Origin: Pedobacter frigidisoli
GTDB taxonomy: Bacteria > Bacteroidota > Bacteroidia > Sphingobacteriales > Sphingobacteriaceae
DNA length: 64,000 nt
Assembly (NCBI RefSeq): GCF_004331675.1
Contig: NZ_SJSN01000006.1
Coordinates: forward strand, 1 to 64,000
Direction: 5' to 3'
Position numbers and translations under genes: made by a program. Below are positions 39,515 through 48,095 of this stretch, one piece after another. How positions within the stretch are numbered: the first letter of the stretch is position 1; each line of letters opens with the position of its first letter. Under the pieces are notes generated by a model. The model was not told the DNA's origin. It saw only the letters and a list, made by a program, of their open reading frames with translations, and searched no databases.

Positions 39515-39934
39515 CTAAAGGTTTGTTCCCTCGTTTAAATAATATGGATATACAATATTGTTCCTGGTGTTGGTACTTCTAACTGTGTATTCTACCACGA
39601 GATTAATAATACCATTCTCCTCGTTTTTAAAAACATCGAGTTTATCGAGCTTAATTCGCGGCTCGTAATAGATGATTGCCCTCCGGATTCTTTCTGTAAT
39701 TCTCGTCACCAAGGTTACATTAATGGGTTCAAAAAGCATGTCATCTAAGTTGCAGCCGTACTCTGCCTGCATAACACGTTCACCAACGGCGGTGCCAAAA
39801 AGTATTTCCAAACTTTGATTAATATCGGCAACATCACTAGCCATGTTTGTAGCAAAATGGTTCGAATCACCATATTTGATTATTTTTGGTGGGAAAGCCC
39901 ATCCGGTTCCTAAAAAGCTGCTTTCTGTTTCCAT
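39515..39934 (-). CDS. gp25/GPW-like baseplate protein (Afp9-like)
   Basis: A 139-residue homologue of T4 gp25, which starts sheath assembly at the baseplate. It has FLGTGWAFPP, INQSLEILFGTAVGERVMQ, EYGCNLDDMLFEP and ITERIRRAIIYYEPRI, the last matching the conserved EPR region. I chose ATG 39934; the longer frame from 39961 would overlap the PAAR gene by 25 bases and adds nine non-conserved residues. With the chosen start there are two bases between the genes. Confidence 0.92.
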   Translation of the reverse strand: METESSFLGTGWAFPPKIIKYGDSNHFATNMASDVADINQSLEILFGTAVGERVMQAEYGCNLDDMLFEPINVTLVTRITERIRRAIIYYEPRIKLDKLDVFKNEENGIINLVVEYTVRSTNTRNNIVYPYYLNEGTNL

Positions 39935-39936
39935 AA

Positions 39937-40215
39937 TTAACCTATTGTAACTGTCGGACAACCAACCACGGCACTAGCGCCACAAATACACGCATCGCCA
40001 GTTCTTATTGCTGGCAAGCCGCCGATAAAGACAGTTGTACTTCCTGCAGGGAAAGCGCTCACCGTTGGCTGATGCGTATTTGGTGGCAAAACGCAAACAT
40101 GACTATCTCCCACCACGCAAGCTGGCATGCCACCGATTAAAACCGTTGGTACCCCAGGCCCGACAATTGTTCCGCCATGATTGGTAATATCTGTTGCTCT
40201 TACTGCGTTTGGCAT
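39937..40215 (-). CDS. PAAR-domain spike tip protein (Afp10-like)
   Basis: A 92-residue PAAR protein that caps the VgrG-like spike with a sharp tip. It has the usual Gly/Pro-rich repeats (VRATDITNHGGTIVGPG, TVLIGGMPACVVGD, TVFIGGLPAIRTGD) and His and Cys residues suited to metal binding (H12/H13 region and HVC, CIC, GCP). It is a bare PAAR domain without a toxin extension. Only two bases separate its stop from the ATG of the VgrG-like gene upstream, as in Afp8-Afp10. Confidence 0.93.
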   Translation of the reverse strand: MPNAVRATDITNHGGTIVGPGVPTVLIGGMPACVVGDSHVCVLPPNTHQPTVSAFPAGSTTVFIGGLPAIRTGDACICGASAVVGCPTVTIG

Positions 40216-40217
40216 AG

Positions 40218-41945
40218 CTAATTTATTTGGACAATACTTCCCTTAACTTTTGCAATAGCTGATGAGCTTAATTCTACACCAGCACTTCCACTTAGTTTCA
40301 ATTGGGCATTCGCCTCTGTTGTTATATTTTTTCCCTCAATTTTAATATCTCCTGAGGCTTTTAAAGTGAGATCTTTACTACTTTCAATTGTAATTCCACC
40401 ATCGCTGGTTTCTATCTTATTTCCATTTTGATCTTCAATGGTGATCTTTTTTCCATCTTCATTAAGTGTAATCTTGTTTCCTGCTGGTGTTTCTATGTTG
40501 ATGATTTTCTTTTCATCATCAAAAAGGATTTGCATTTTACTACGAGTTTGTAACCCTTTTTGGTGATTGTCATCCTTAAATGTTAAGTGTGGCGGATTTG
40601 CGCTGCTATATAACCGACCTAAAATCACAGCATCTCGAGGATCATCGTTGATAAAACCAATAATTACCTCGTCATCAATCTCTGGATTCCATACCCAACC
40701 ACGATCCTTTCCGGCATCTACGCTCGCAAGTCTTGCCCAAATGCCATCACCATCTTTTTCAACCGTTGGTAAGCGCACCCTAATTCTACTTTCTCCATCA
40801 GGATCACTTTCCAATTGCGTTACAATGCCAATTTGCAATCCATTTACCGGTGGAATAATTCCTGTTGCTGGTTTTTCTACCAAATCATCAAACTTATAAT
40901 TGTGCAGCGTTTTATCTAGGCCAAACTGAACGTGACTGTACCAAGCCGCCTCGCCAGAATAACTATGAATTACACCCGTTACCAAACATTTGCCACTAAA
41001 TCTATCTCCAATTCCCAAAAGTTCGACAATAATTCCAGGCTTAAGTTTATGATCACCCAAAACCCTAACATTGCCTATGATTCGGTTTAACCTGCTTCTA
41101 AATAATTGTGCAGTTGCCCATTGGTTCGACTCTTGCTCTGCAACATTTCCAGAATGATAAGAACTACTATCCGCCCAACCTAATACTTCTGCTAAGTCAT
41201 CGCCAGTGATATTTCCTTGTGCTGGCATTGGTTTATCTGAAGAAGTTCCCTCTTTCACTTCTTGATTGGTGTAATCCCAGGTTTTGGTTAGCACTTCAGG
41301 AAACTGCGTTCTGGCATCCATCTGCGCCTCAAAATCATAAATTTCAGCACCGTATGTATAAGTTGCCGTACTGGCCTGGTTAACATCTGGCGCTGCAATA
41401 ATTAATTTTTCAGCATCGGCAATTACCAAAGCACTGTTCAATTCTGCACGAGTGATCATAAAATCCCAGTTGCTGCAATTAAACTGAACGAGTTGTTTGT
41501 GATGTAAATCTAAATCATTCAAATCGCCAGAAATTCCATTTTGTCCTAATAAATCGTTTATCGCATCTTCATCGCTCACATCTTCCCAAATCTTATTCTT
41601 TCTACCCGCTGTTAACTTAATTGCCTTATGTCGGCATTCTATTTCCAGCAGGCTACCATCCTCATTCGCTTTTATGGTCTGGCTGATAATCAGTCCCGAA
41701 AAAATCAATTCATTTTTTCCATCATATCCTGCCGAAATAGTAATTTCTGCGCCTGGGATAAAGTCTGTTCCGTTGCTTAAATCAAAGTTTTGAGCAGCGG
41801 CATTACCATCCATTACTATAACTTTTGCTTTTGGAATGGCGTTTACGATGTTAGTAACTGTTATTTCTAATATCCCAACAGCATCGGATAATGGTTCGCC
41901 CCCAATGGTGATACTAAAAGATTGCACTCCTGAGTTTTGTGGCAT
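40218..41945 (-). CDS. VgrG-like spike protein (Afp8-like)
   Basis: A 575-residue spike trimer subunit. Residues 1-360 match the gp27-like hub (SFSITIGGEPLSDAVGILEI, LEIECRHKAIKLTAGRKNKIW). An OB-fold of the gp5 type follows (IGIVTQLESDPDGESRIRVR, WARLASVDAG, PEIDDEVIIGFINDDPRDAV). The last 100 residues are a triple-stranded beta-helix with repeats such as NKITLNEDGKKITIEDQNG and DLTLKASGDIKIEGKN. There is no C-terminal effector domain. It is preceded by the LysM protein and followed by PAAR, the classic spike assembly order. Confidence 0.93.
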   Translation of the reverse strand: MPQNSGVQSFSITIGGEPLSDAVGILEITVTNIVNAIPKAKVIVMDGNAAAQNFDLSNGTDFIPGAEITISAGYDGKNELIFSGLIISQTIKANEDGSLLEIECRHKAIKLTAGRKNKIWEDVSDEDAINDLLGQNGISGDLNDLDLHHKQLVQFNCSNWDFMITRAELNSALVIADAEKLIIAAPDVNQASTATYTYGAEIYDFEAQMDARTQFPEVLTKTWDYTNQEVKEGTSSDKPMPAQGNITGDDLAEVLGWADSSSYHSGNVAEQESNQWATAQLFRSRLNRIIGNVRVLGDHKLKPGIIVELLGIGDRFSGKCLVTGVIHSYSGEAAWYSHVQFGLDKTLHNYKFDDLVEKPATGIIPPVNGLQIGIVTQLESDPDGESRIRVRLPTVEKDGDGIWARLASVDAGKDRGWVWNPEIDDEVIIGFINDDPRDAVILGRLYSSANPPHLTFKDDNHQKGLQTRSKMQILFDDEKKIINIETPAGNKITLNEDGKKITIEDQNGNKIETSDGGITIESSKDLTLKASGDIKIEGKNITTEANAQLKLSGSAGVELSSSAIAKVKGSIVQIN

Positions 41946-41951
41946 GTTCTA

Positions 41952-42671
41952 CTATTTTTCTATTGGCGGAAACGAAATGCTTTGTCCTTGTTTTAACTTC
42001 CTGAAATTATTTAGTTTATTGGCTTTAGCCACTTCTAAATAATATCTATCTGTTTTATATATGTTGTATGTCATCATCGGTAGCGGACTATCGCCTTCTA
42101 CATTTCTATAATGTGTTAAATCTGGGGAGCTTCTTTGCAGCTCATTCGATTGCTCTACCAAAGAGGTGTAACTGGTAAAAGTGCAATCAGTTTTTGCCCG
42201 CAAAGGCTTTCCGGTATTATCGAATAAAGTGTAGGTAACCTTAACCGCTGTAAGCATTCCTTGGAAAGTTAATTCCCCCCAATGGATTTTTAAATAGTTG
42301 GGTTGATGCGTATCATCCTTGATCTTAAAACAGGTATCGATAAACTTTTCAATTACCTTATGAACTGTTTTATCTTTCTGTATATCAGATTGAAAAGCAG
42401 AGTTACCCGAATAAGAAGCTGAGGTTGCATCCCATAACAAATCGAGCTTTAATTCTTTTCCTCTTGATGATTTAAATTGCCCAACACTATCAGCTGCATT
42501 GGCAGGCGCATTGTTATCCAGCTCATTTTTATACTCAATAAAATAAGTGTTCGGATTATATAAAACCTTAAAGCTTTCTACAGGCGAACCCGAAAAGTTA
42601 TCGTTGGTGTAAACATCGATAATGAGCTTTTCTAAATTGCCCAATTCTCCAAAAAGCTGACTTAGCGCCAT
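41952..42671 (-). CDS. LysM-containing tube-baseplate adaptor (Afp7-like)
   Basis: A 239-residue CIS tube initiator/adaptor. The start with a beta-rich domain (KVLYNPNTYFIEYKNEL) is typical of CIS_tube proteins, and the end is a degenerate LysM motif (YYLEVAKANKLNNFRKLKQG, QSISFPP) that anchors other parts of the particle rather than the wall. It links the tube to the spike in Afp and T4 gp53-like systems. It lies six bases before the spike gene. Confidence 0.85.
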   Translation of the reverse strand: MALSQLFGELGNLEKLIIDVYTNDNFSGSPVESFKVLYNPNTYFIEYKNELDNNAPANAADSVGQFKSSRGKELKLDLLWDATSASYSGNSAFQSDIQKDKTVHKVIEKFIDTCFKIKDDTHQPNYLKIHWGELTFQGMLTAVKVTYTLFDNTGKPLRAKTDCTFTSYTSLVEQSNELQRSSPDLTHYRNVEGDSPLPMMTYNIYKTDRYYLEVAKANKLNNFRKLKQGQSISFPPIEK

Positions 42672-42673
42672 AA

Positions 42674-42835
42674 TTACCTCTCGTTTCTGTTTTTAATTTG
42701 TTGCTTTAATTCCTCCAATGCCTTTTTCATTTTGCGATCTGTTGCGGTTTGTCCTGATGGACTTGCCGGTACAGAACCTGCAACATTATTAGTTACAGTT
42801 GCCGTGATATTGAGTTCTCTTATTTCTACAGGCAT
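42674..42835 (-). CDS. Small DUF5908-like eCIS protein (Afp6 position)
   Basis: A 53-residue ORF not listed among long ORFs but clearly real: it fills the gap between the tube and LysM genes, begins with ATG and reads MPVEIRELNITATVTNN at its start, the DUF5908 signature seen in Bacteroidota eCIS loci. The C-terminal half is a charged helix (KMKKALEELKQQIKNRNER). Afp6 is the small protein at this position in Afp. Its function is unknown. It overlaps neither neighbour (5 bases to the tube gene, 2 bases to the next). Confidence 0.8.
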   Translation of the reverse strand: MPVEIRELNITATVTNNVAGSVPASPSGQTATDRKMKKALEELKQQIKNRNER

Positions 42836-42840
42836 AATCT

Positions 42841-43296
42841 TTAAATATCTATCCTCCTAAAATATTGATGCGCAAATTCAATGCTTTCGATTATGATTCC
42901 ATTCTGTTGCGCATTAAATCCCTCAACTGCCCATTTTATTGGGTAAGCATTTACAAAGTTCCAGGCCTGCAATGGATTGTGTTTTTCATTAAGCAAAATC
43001 AATGTAATATCTCGCGGTTTAAAGGTGAAAGATTCTACACTTTCCTTAAACCATTTCATTGCTGATGATCCGATTAACATTCCTCGTTTAAGTGTTAAAT
43101 TACTGTAGGTTATCGCTGTTGGTAATTTGTGTGCAAAGCGATTTTCGCCACCCTCTTTATACTCTTCAGTTGCTATATTTGCCTCCAATCCTGTTGCATC
43201 AGTAAAGCCAATATCAGCCATACCTGGGTATTCGAGTTCTAGCCCTTCTATCCGAAGTAAAAAATGAAAACCTACTGGAGGGTATTTTGCCGCCAT
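42841..43296 (-). CDS. Inner tube protein, baseplate-type (Afp5-like)
   Basis: A 151-residue gp19-like tail tube protein. FHFLLRIEG, FTDATGLEANIATEEYKEGG and LTLKRGML are the family core. It differs from the other tube protein (43302-43736) and, being nearer the spike genes, is probably the first tube ring next to the baseplate. Spacing to the neighbouring tube gene is five bases. Confidence 0.9.
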   Translation of the reverse strand: MAAKYPPVGFHFLLRIEGLELEYPGMADIGFTDATGLEANIATEEYKEGGENRFAHKLPTAITYSNLTLKRGMLIGSSAMKWFKESVESFTFKPRDITLILLNEKHNPLQAWNFVNAYPIKWAVEGFNAQQNGIIIESIEFAHQYFRRIDI

Positions 43297-43301
43297 AACG
43301 T

Positions 43302-43736
43302 TTAAGTAAATTCGATGCTCAAACCTTCATGTGCCAGTTCAACGGTTTCAATTGCCACCTCATTTCCTGTAGAGTTAAGTGTCGGTCCATCTACTTTTGA
43401 TGGCCATGCATTTCTAACTTTCCAAACCACAACAGGCTCATGACTTTCGTTAAGCAGACTTATGGTTAAATCTCTTCGCTCAATCTTATTCAAGCTTACC
43501 GTATTAAACCATTGGAAAAGCTCATTATCGCCCTTTGTTAAACCTCTCTTCATTGAAATAGCAGAATATTGCTGCATTCCAGGCATTTTTGTAACATGGT
43601 ATTCTGGAGAATTACCCTCTCGATAATCTATCGGTTGGGTTTCTACTGTTAAGCCGCTAACTTCAGTAAAACCAATTCGTGAGCCGCCCCATTCCACCTG
43701 AAAGTGGAAGACCGGCAATGGATAAGTATTTGCCAT
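43302..43736 (-). CDS. Inner tube protein, main (Afp1-like)
   Basis: A 144-residue gp19-like tube protein with FHFQVEWGGSRIGFTEVSG, TQPIDYREGNSPEY and AISMKRGL. It stacks as hexamers to form the hollow tube through which cargo passes. It follows the sheath gene by 21 bases, the largest gap in this part of the operon, and may be preceded by its own translation signal for high expression. Confidence 0.92.
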   Translation of the reverse strand: MANTYPLPVFHFQVEWGGSRIGFTEVSGLTVETQPIDYREGNSPEYHVTKMPGMQQYSAISMKRGLTKGDNELFQWFNTVSLNKIERRDLTISLLNESHEPVVVWKVRNAWPSKVDGPTLNSTGNEVAIETVELAHEGLSIEFT

Positions 43737-43757
43737 AATATTTAGAATTTATGATGT

Positions 43758-45188
43758 TTATTCTTGTAATTTATGTGAGAATTTTAGGATAATGAACTCT
43801 GCCGGACGAACAGCAGCCATCCCAATTTCGACGTTCATTCTTCCCTCCAAAATATCTAAGGAAGTCATGGTGATACCCAAACCAATGCGGACGAAAAAGG
43901 CATCATCTGGTTTTGCACCTTGCAAAGCACCTTGTCGCCACAGCTGATTTAGGAAATTTTCGCACATGGCTTTTACTCGTAACCAGGTATTGGCATCATT
44001 AGGTTCGAAAACAACGAACTCCGTTGCTTTTTTAACGCTTTCCTCTACGAAATTATAAAAGCGTCTAACCGAAATGTATCGCCACTCGTTATCATTTCCT
44101 GCCAAAGTTCTGGCGCCCCAAACCAATGTTCCCTTACCTGTAAAAAAGCGAATCACATTGATGGATTTTCCAGTAGTTGGATCGATATTTAAGTTTTCCT
44201 GTTGCTGTGCCGTAACCTTTATCGATGGGCCACTAACCATATTCAGGCTTTCATTTGCAGGCGCTTTCCAAACGCCCCGATTGTTATCTACCCGTGCCAT
44301 TACACCCGCAACAGCACTCGATGGTGGTAAATCAATCACATTTTTATTAATTTCTGCCTTGAGTAAACGATAAGTGTTTAAGTCCATCGCCTTAATAGCG
44401 GTTAAGCTCTTACCGTCATACGGACCATTATGTTTAACCAGAATTAAATCTTCATTATAGCCGTAATTTAAGGTAGATTCTAGCCAAGGATAATAAACGC
44501 AACCGTATTTTAAATCAGCCATACTTACATCATTGCGAATAATTATGGCATCATCGTAAGGAACTGAAGAAAGTTTCCATGGATCTAAAATGGCAATGCG
44601 ATCTTGCAACTTGTTACATAAAGCTAGAGCATTATTGTAAAGTGTGGCATAACCAGATGTTGCTGCGCCAGCGCTATTATGCTTATCTGTAAAAATCAGC
44701 ATAGTTGGCTCATCAACCTTCGCAATTGCGGCTAAGCTGGCATTTCCCGCATCATCATTTAAAAGGCTATTATAATTACCACTAGAAACGATATAACATG
44801 GGCCACCACCATTTGCGTAAAACATTTGGATGGCGTAATACATGTATCTTCCACTTGCAAAATCCTTACGGGCATTGCAGGTAATGGTTCTGCTTTGTAC
44901 AGCGCCATTTACAATTACATCGGTAATGGTTGGTAGGCCAGAGACCTTGAAAACATCCGTTTCGGAATTTGGACCGCCAAAATATTTCTGGTAATCTAAA
45001 AATGAAGTTATCCTAATTGGTGAGGGAAGTTTGCCAACGGCAGGAAAAATATCATCGCCATTTTCATCCTTAGCAATTTCTGTTCTACCCATAAAAGCTG
45101 GAATTGCAGTTTCTACAGGTGCTATGGATGCAGGAAGTTTACTGATTTCTTCAATATAAACACCTGGAGTTTTATAATTCTGTGCCAT
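43758..45188 (-). CDS. Contractile sheath protein, short form
   Basis: A 476-residue sheath subunit. It starts TPGVYIEEISKLPASIAPVE and ends with the conserved sheath C-terminus (ENFLNQLWRQGALQG, LGITMTSLDILEGRM, AAVRPAEFIILKFSHKL). The handshake-forming ends are intact. It shares most of its length with the neighbouring 592-residue sheath, lacking only a central insertion, which shows gene duplication. By abundance logic the shorter form is probably the main sheath, but that is not proven. Confidence 0.95.
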   Translation of the reverse strand: MAQNYKTPGVYIEEISKLPASIAPVETAIPAFMGRTEIAKDENGDDIFPAVGKLPSPIRITSFLDYQKYFGGPNSETDVFKVSGLPTITDVIVNGAVQSRTITCNARKDFASGRYMYYAIQMFYANGGGPCYIVSSGNYNSLLNDDAGNASLAAIAKVDEPTMLIFTDKHNSAGAATSGYATLYNNALALCNKLQDRIAILDPWKLSSVPYDDAIIIRNDVSMADLKYGCVYYPWLESTLNYGYNEDLILVKHNGPYDGKSLTAIKAMDLNTYRLLKAEINKNVIDLPPSSAVAGVMARVDNNRGVWKAPANESLNMVSGPSIKVTAQQQENLNIDPTTGKSINVIRFFTGKGTLVWGARTLAGNDNEWRYISVRRFYNFVEESVKKATEFVVFEPNDANTWLRVKAMCENFLNQLWRQGALQGAKPDDAFFVRIGLGITMTSLDILEGRMNVEIGMAAVRPAEFIILKFSHKLQE

Positions 45189-45192
45189 AGCT

Positions 45193-46971
45193 TTAAGATT
45201 TTGCTAATAAATGAGAAAATTTTAAAATGATAAATTCTGCTGGCCTAACGGCAGCCATTCCTATTTCTATGATTAATCTTCCCTCTAAAATATCAAGGGA
45301 GGTCATGGTTATGCCCAAACCAACATTTACAAAATAGGCATGTTCTGGTTTTGCACCAGCCAAAGCACCTTGTCGCCACAACTGGTTTAAGAAGTTTTCG
45401 CACATGGCTTTCACTCTAACCCAAGTTTTAGCATCATTTGGTTCGAAAACTACAAATTCCGTTGCCTTTTTAACAGACTCTTCGACCATGATAAAAAGCC
45501 GCCTAACAGGAACATAACGCCATTCATTATCATTTCCTGCCAATGTTCTGGCACCCCAAACTAAGGTACCTTTACCAGCAAATTTTCTAATGGCATTGAT
45601 GCTTTTTCCTCCCGTTGGATCTACATTTAAGTAATCTTGCTCTTCATCGCTGATGGTAATTAAGGGTTTATCAACCGTTCTGATGCTTACATTTGCAGGC
45701 GCTTTCCAAACGCCCCGATCATTATCTACTCGAGCCATAATGCCTGCCATCATCCCCGATGGGTAAAGTGGAACCGTATATGCATTTAAAGCAGCCTTAA
45801 TTTGATTGAATAGCACAAAATCTACACTATCGAAACCACCAGTTAAGCTTGGCGACTCGAGCGTAACAGCCAACGCACCACCTTTTGGATCGTAAACTAC
45901 GGGGATATTGTTGCCATCAGCACCTAATTTCAAGGCAGTAATGGTGACTACTTTTGCTGTAGAATCTGCCAGAACCAATAGTTTTAAATCATCGTTGGCG
46001 TTAATCACGTCTTTTAAACTTTTCGCAGTTGCTGTTGTAGTGCCATCAATTGCAATTCCCTCTGGGCCAAATGTTAAACTGATGCCAGCTATGCTAGTCG
46101 ATTGGTTCTCGGTTGGTGTAGCGTCTATTGTAATTTTTGTCGATGCAGCGATTCCAACTTGTGCGGCCGTTTTAATAACATCGGTTATCGGCTTAAATAC
46201 ATCGCCAACAGATTTGTAAATCCCTGCGTTTGCCCCACCTCTATTATCTGCTGCGATTAAAATGTTTTCATCGGCAACTCGATTATAAATTGCGCCACTT
46301 TTTATCTGTGGATAGTAAACGGCGCCATATTTCAGGTTATCAGAACTGACGTAATCGTTTCTAAATTTATCAGCGACTAAGTAAGGTGTTGTCAAATCTC
46401 CTTGTAGTGCATCCAAAATGGCAAAACGATCCTGCAATTTGGCACATTGGGCAAGCATGGCATCATTAAGTTCTTTTATTTGCGAGGCAGAGGTTAAATT
46501 TACAAGCTCTGGAATAACCAATAAAGTAATTTCATCTTCCCGTTCGCAGGCGTCTAAACCGTTTTTCAATTCCGTTTTATCGATTGCCGGAACGGCATTA
46601 AAAGTTCCTGTCGAAATGATAAAACATGGTCCGCCGCCATTTTCATAAAACATTTTAACATGGTAATAGAGCAAATAACCCGATGGATCTGCTGCTGGAG
46701 CGACAACGATTTTTGGCAACGCTGATCCATTTTCAGGATTATCGATCGTTACTTCCAAGACCTCGGGAAATGCGGCACCAAAATATTGCTCAAAATCCAG
46801 CATTGAAGTTATTCGTTGCGGAGTGTTGATATCGAAAGTCGATCCGTTTTTTTCTCGCTTTGCGGTATAACCGATAAATCCCGGTATTGCGGTTTCTACC
46901 TGTGCAATTGAGGGTGGAATTGTCGAAATCTCTTCAACGTAAACTCCTGGATGTTTATATGTTAGCGCCAT
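45193..46971 (-). CDS. Contractile sheath protein with surface insertion domain
   Basis: A 592-residue paralogue of the next gene. Both termini match the sheath family (YKHPGVYVEEISTIPPSIAQ; VRPAEFIILKFSHLL). About residues 245-385 contain an extra domain of roughly 125 residues, rich in Thr, Ala and Val (TKITIDATPTENQSTSIAG, TATAKSLKDVINANDDLKLL), with a beta-alpha-beta look like exposed domains of phage sheaths. It may form a decorated ring or the surface of the particle. It is separated from the short sheath by four bases. Confidence 0.93.
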   Translation of the reverse strand: MALTYKHPGVYVEEISTIPPSIAQVETAIPGFIGYTAKREKNGSTFDINTPQRITSMLDFEQYFGAAFPEVLEVTIDNPENGSALPKIVVAPAADPSGYLLYYHVKMFYENGGGPCFIISTGTFNAVPAIDKTELKNGLDACEREDEITLLVIPELVNLTSASQIKELNDAMLAQCAKLQDRFAILDALQGDLTTPYLVADKFRNDYVSSDNLKYGAVYYPQIKSGAIYNRVADENILIAADNRGGANAGIYKSVGDVFKPITDVIKTAAQVGIAASTKITIDATPTENQSTSIAGISLTFGPEGIAIDGTTTATAKSLKDVINANDDLKLLVLADSTAKVVTITALKLGADGNNIPVVYDPKGGALAVTLESPSLTGGFDSVDFVLFNQIKAALNAYTVPLYPSGMMAGIMARVDNDRGVWKAPANVSIRTVDKPLITISDEEQDYLNVDPTGGKSINAIRKFAGKGTLVWGARTLAGNDNEWRYVPVRRLFIMVEESVKKATEFVVFEPNDAKTWVRVKAMCENFLNQLWRQGALAGAKPEHAYFVNVGLGITMTSLDILEGRLIIEIGMAAVRPAEFIILKFSHLLAKS

Positions 46972-46988
46972 ATCTTTATGAATTATTT

Positions 46989-48095
46989 TTAAACATATAT
47001 GTAAATTCTACTCTCCTCACCTGCCTGCTTTTCGGCTGTTGGATTAGGTAAGTTTTTTGATAAAACCACTTCTGTCGGACCATCTTTTTTGCTAAGCTCT
47101 AGACCTGTTTTAACCTTTTGAAAAAATGGAATCTTTACATTACTGGTGAAAAGAACGATCTCCGCATCAGCAATTTTGTTAATAGGATCGGTATCATCGG
47201 CAGGAACAGGAATCCCAGCGAAAGTATAATTTGAATAAACTGGGTTGCCACTTGCACTTCCATCGGCACTTTTATCATTAACAAAAAGACCAAAATCATC
47301 TAAATCGATTCCACTTTGATTAATCACATAATATTTCCAAGTGGTTTCTTTTCTTAAAAAATTGATCGAGAATTTGGTTTCAACAGCGGCAGCATCCAAG
47401 GCTGGTATTTTGATATCCAATACGCCAAAATTGGGTTGAGCACTTAATTCATTGCTTTTGAAGATTTTAAAACTTAATAAATCGTTCCCTGTATCAGCAG
47501 CATTTTTGATAGAAATAGCATATAAACCATCAGTCAGTTTGGATAGATCTAGCAGTTTGCTGAAAGTTCCGTCATCGCTTTTTTTAATTTTGTATGGACT
47601 TGGAATTGGTCCTCCATTGGTATCATAAGCAATTACCAAATTGTTTTTTTCTAAAGAATTTACCCTTAATGTGATTTCACTATTGGCTGCCAAACTAAAA
47701 TTCAAACTCATTAAATCGCCGACTACAGCATCAATTATGGAATATTTTAAATCGGGATTTAAACCAACATTGGTTAAATAAATTTTCTTATTGCTCAAAA
47801 ATTCTTTCGCGGGAGTAGTTTCATTTAGATTAGTTATCGCCATAAATTTGGCAGCTAGTTTTAAACTTATTCCGAATTGAAATTTGGTTTCTGAAAGCTT
47901 AATTAATGGTTTTTTTTCACTATTAACCTCACAAATTAGGCTGAAACCAGTAGCAAAAGCTTTGTACAATAAACGTTGATTACGCATTATTGAACTTGAG
48001 TTTTGAGTGGGTACAAAACTTAAATCCTCACACAAATAATCTTCATAATAGTTATGACGTACATTCACCGAAAATAATTTGCTATAGGCCGTCAT
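46989..48095 (-). CDS. eCIS-associated protein of unknown function, between terminator and sheath genes
   Basis: A 368-residue protein from ATG 48095, which overlaps the stop of the DUF4255 gene by one base (the longer frame starts with GTG at 48098). No signal peptide. It is beta-rich with three apparent segments: an N-terminal domain (LLYKAFATGFSLICEVNSEK), an Ig-like middle, and a C-terminal part (TTWKYYVINQSGIDLDDFGL). I recognise no family. Position between the Afp16-like terminator and sheath makes it a candidate cap or cap-adaptor, by analogy with Bacteroidota eCIS in which such extra cap parts are known; this is inference. Confidence 0.65.
   Translation of the reverse strand: MTAYSKLFSVNVRHNYYEDYLCEDLSFVPTQNSSSIMRNQRLLYKAFATGFSLICEVNSEKKPLIKLSETKFQFGISLKLAAKFMAITNLNETTPAKEFLSNKKIYLTNVGLNPDLKYSIIDAVVGDLMSLNFSLAANSEITLRVNSLEKNNLVIAYDTNGGPIPSPYKIKKSDDGTFSKLLDLSKLTDGLYAISIKNAADTGNDLLSFKIFKSNELSAQPNFGVLDIKIPALDAAAVETKFSINFLRKETTWKYYVINQSGIDLDDFGLFVNDKSADGSASGNPVYSNYTFAGIPVPADDTDPINKIADAEIVLFTSNVKIPFFQKVKTGLELSKKDGPTEVVLSKNLPNPTAEKQAGEESRIYIYV

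Noticed and set aside
39935..39961. Longer start for the gp25-like protein
   Set aside because: The added residues are not part of the conserved family and would overlap the PAAR gene by 25 bases; ATG 39934 gives a clean junction.
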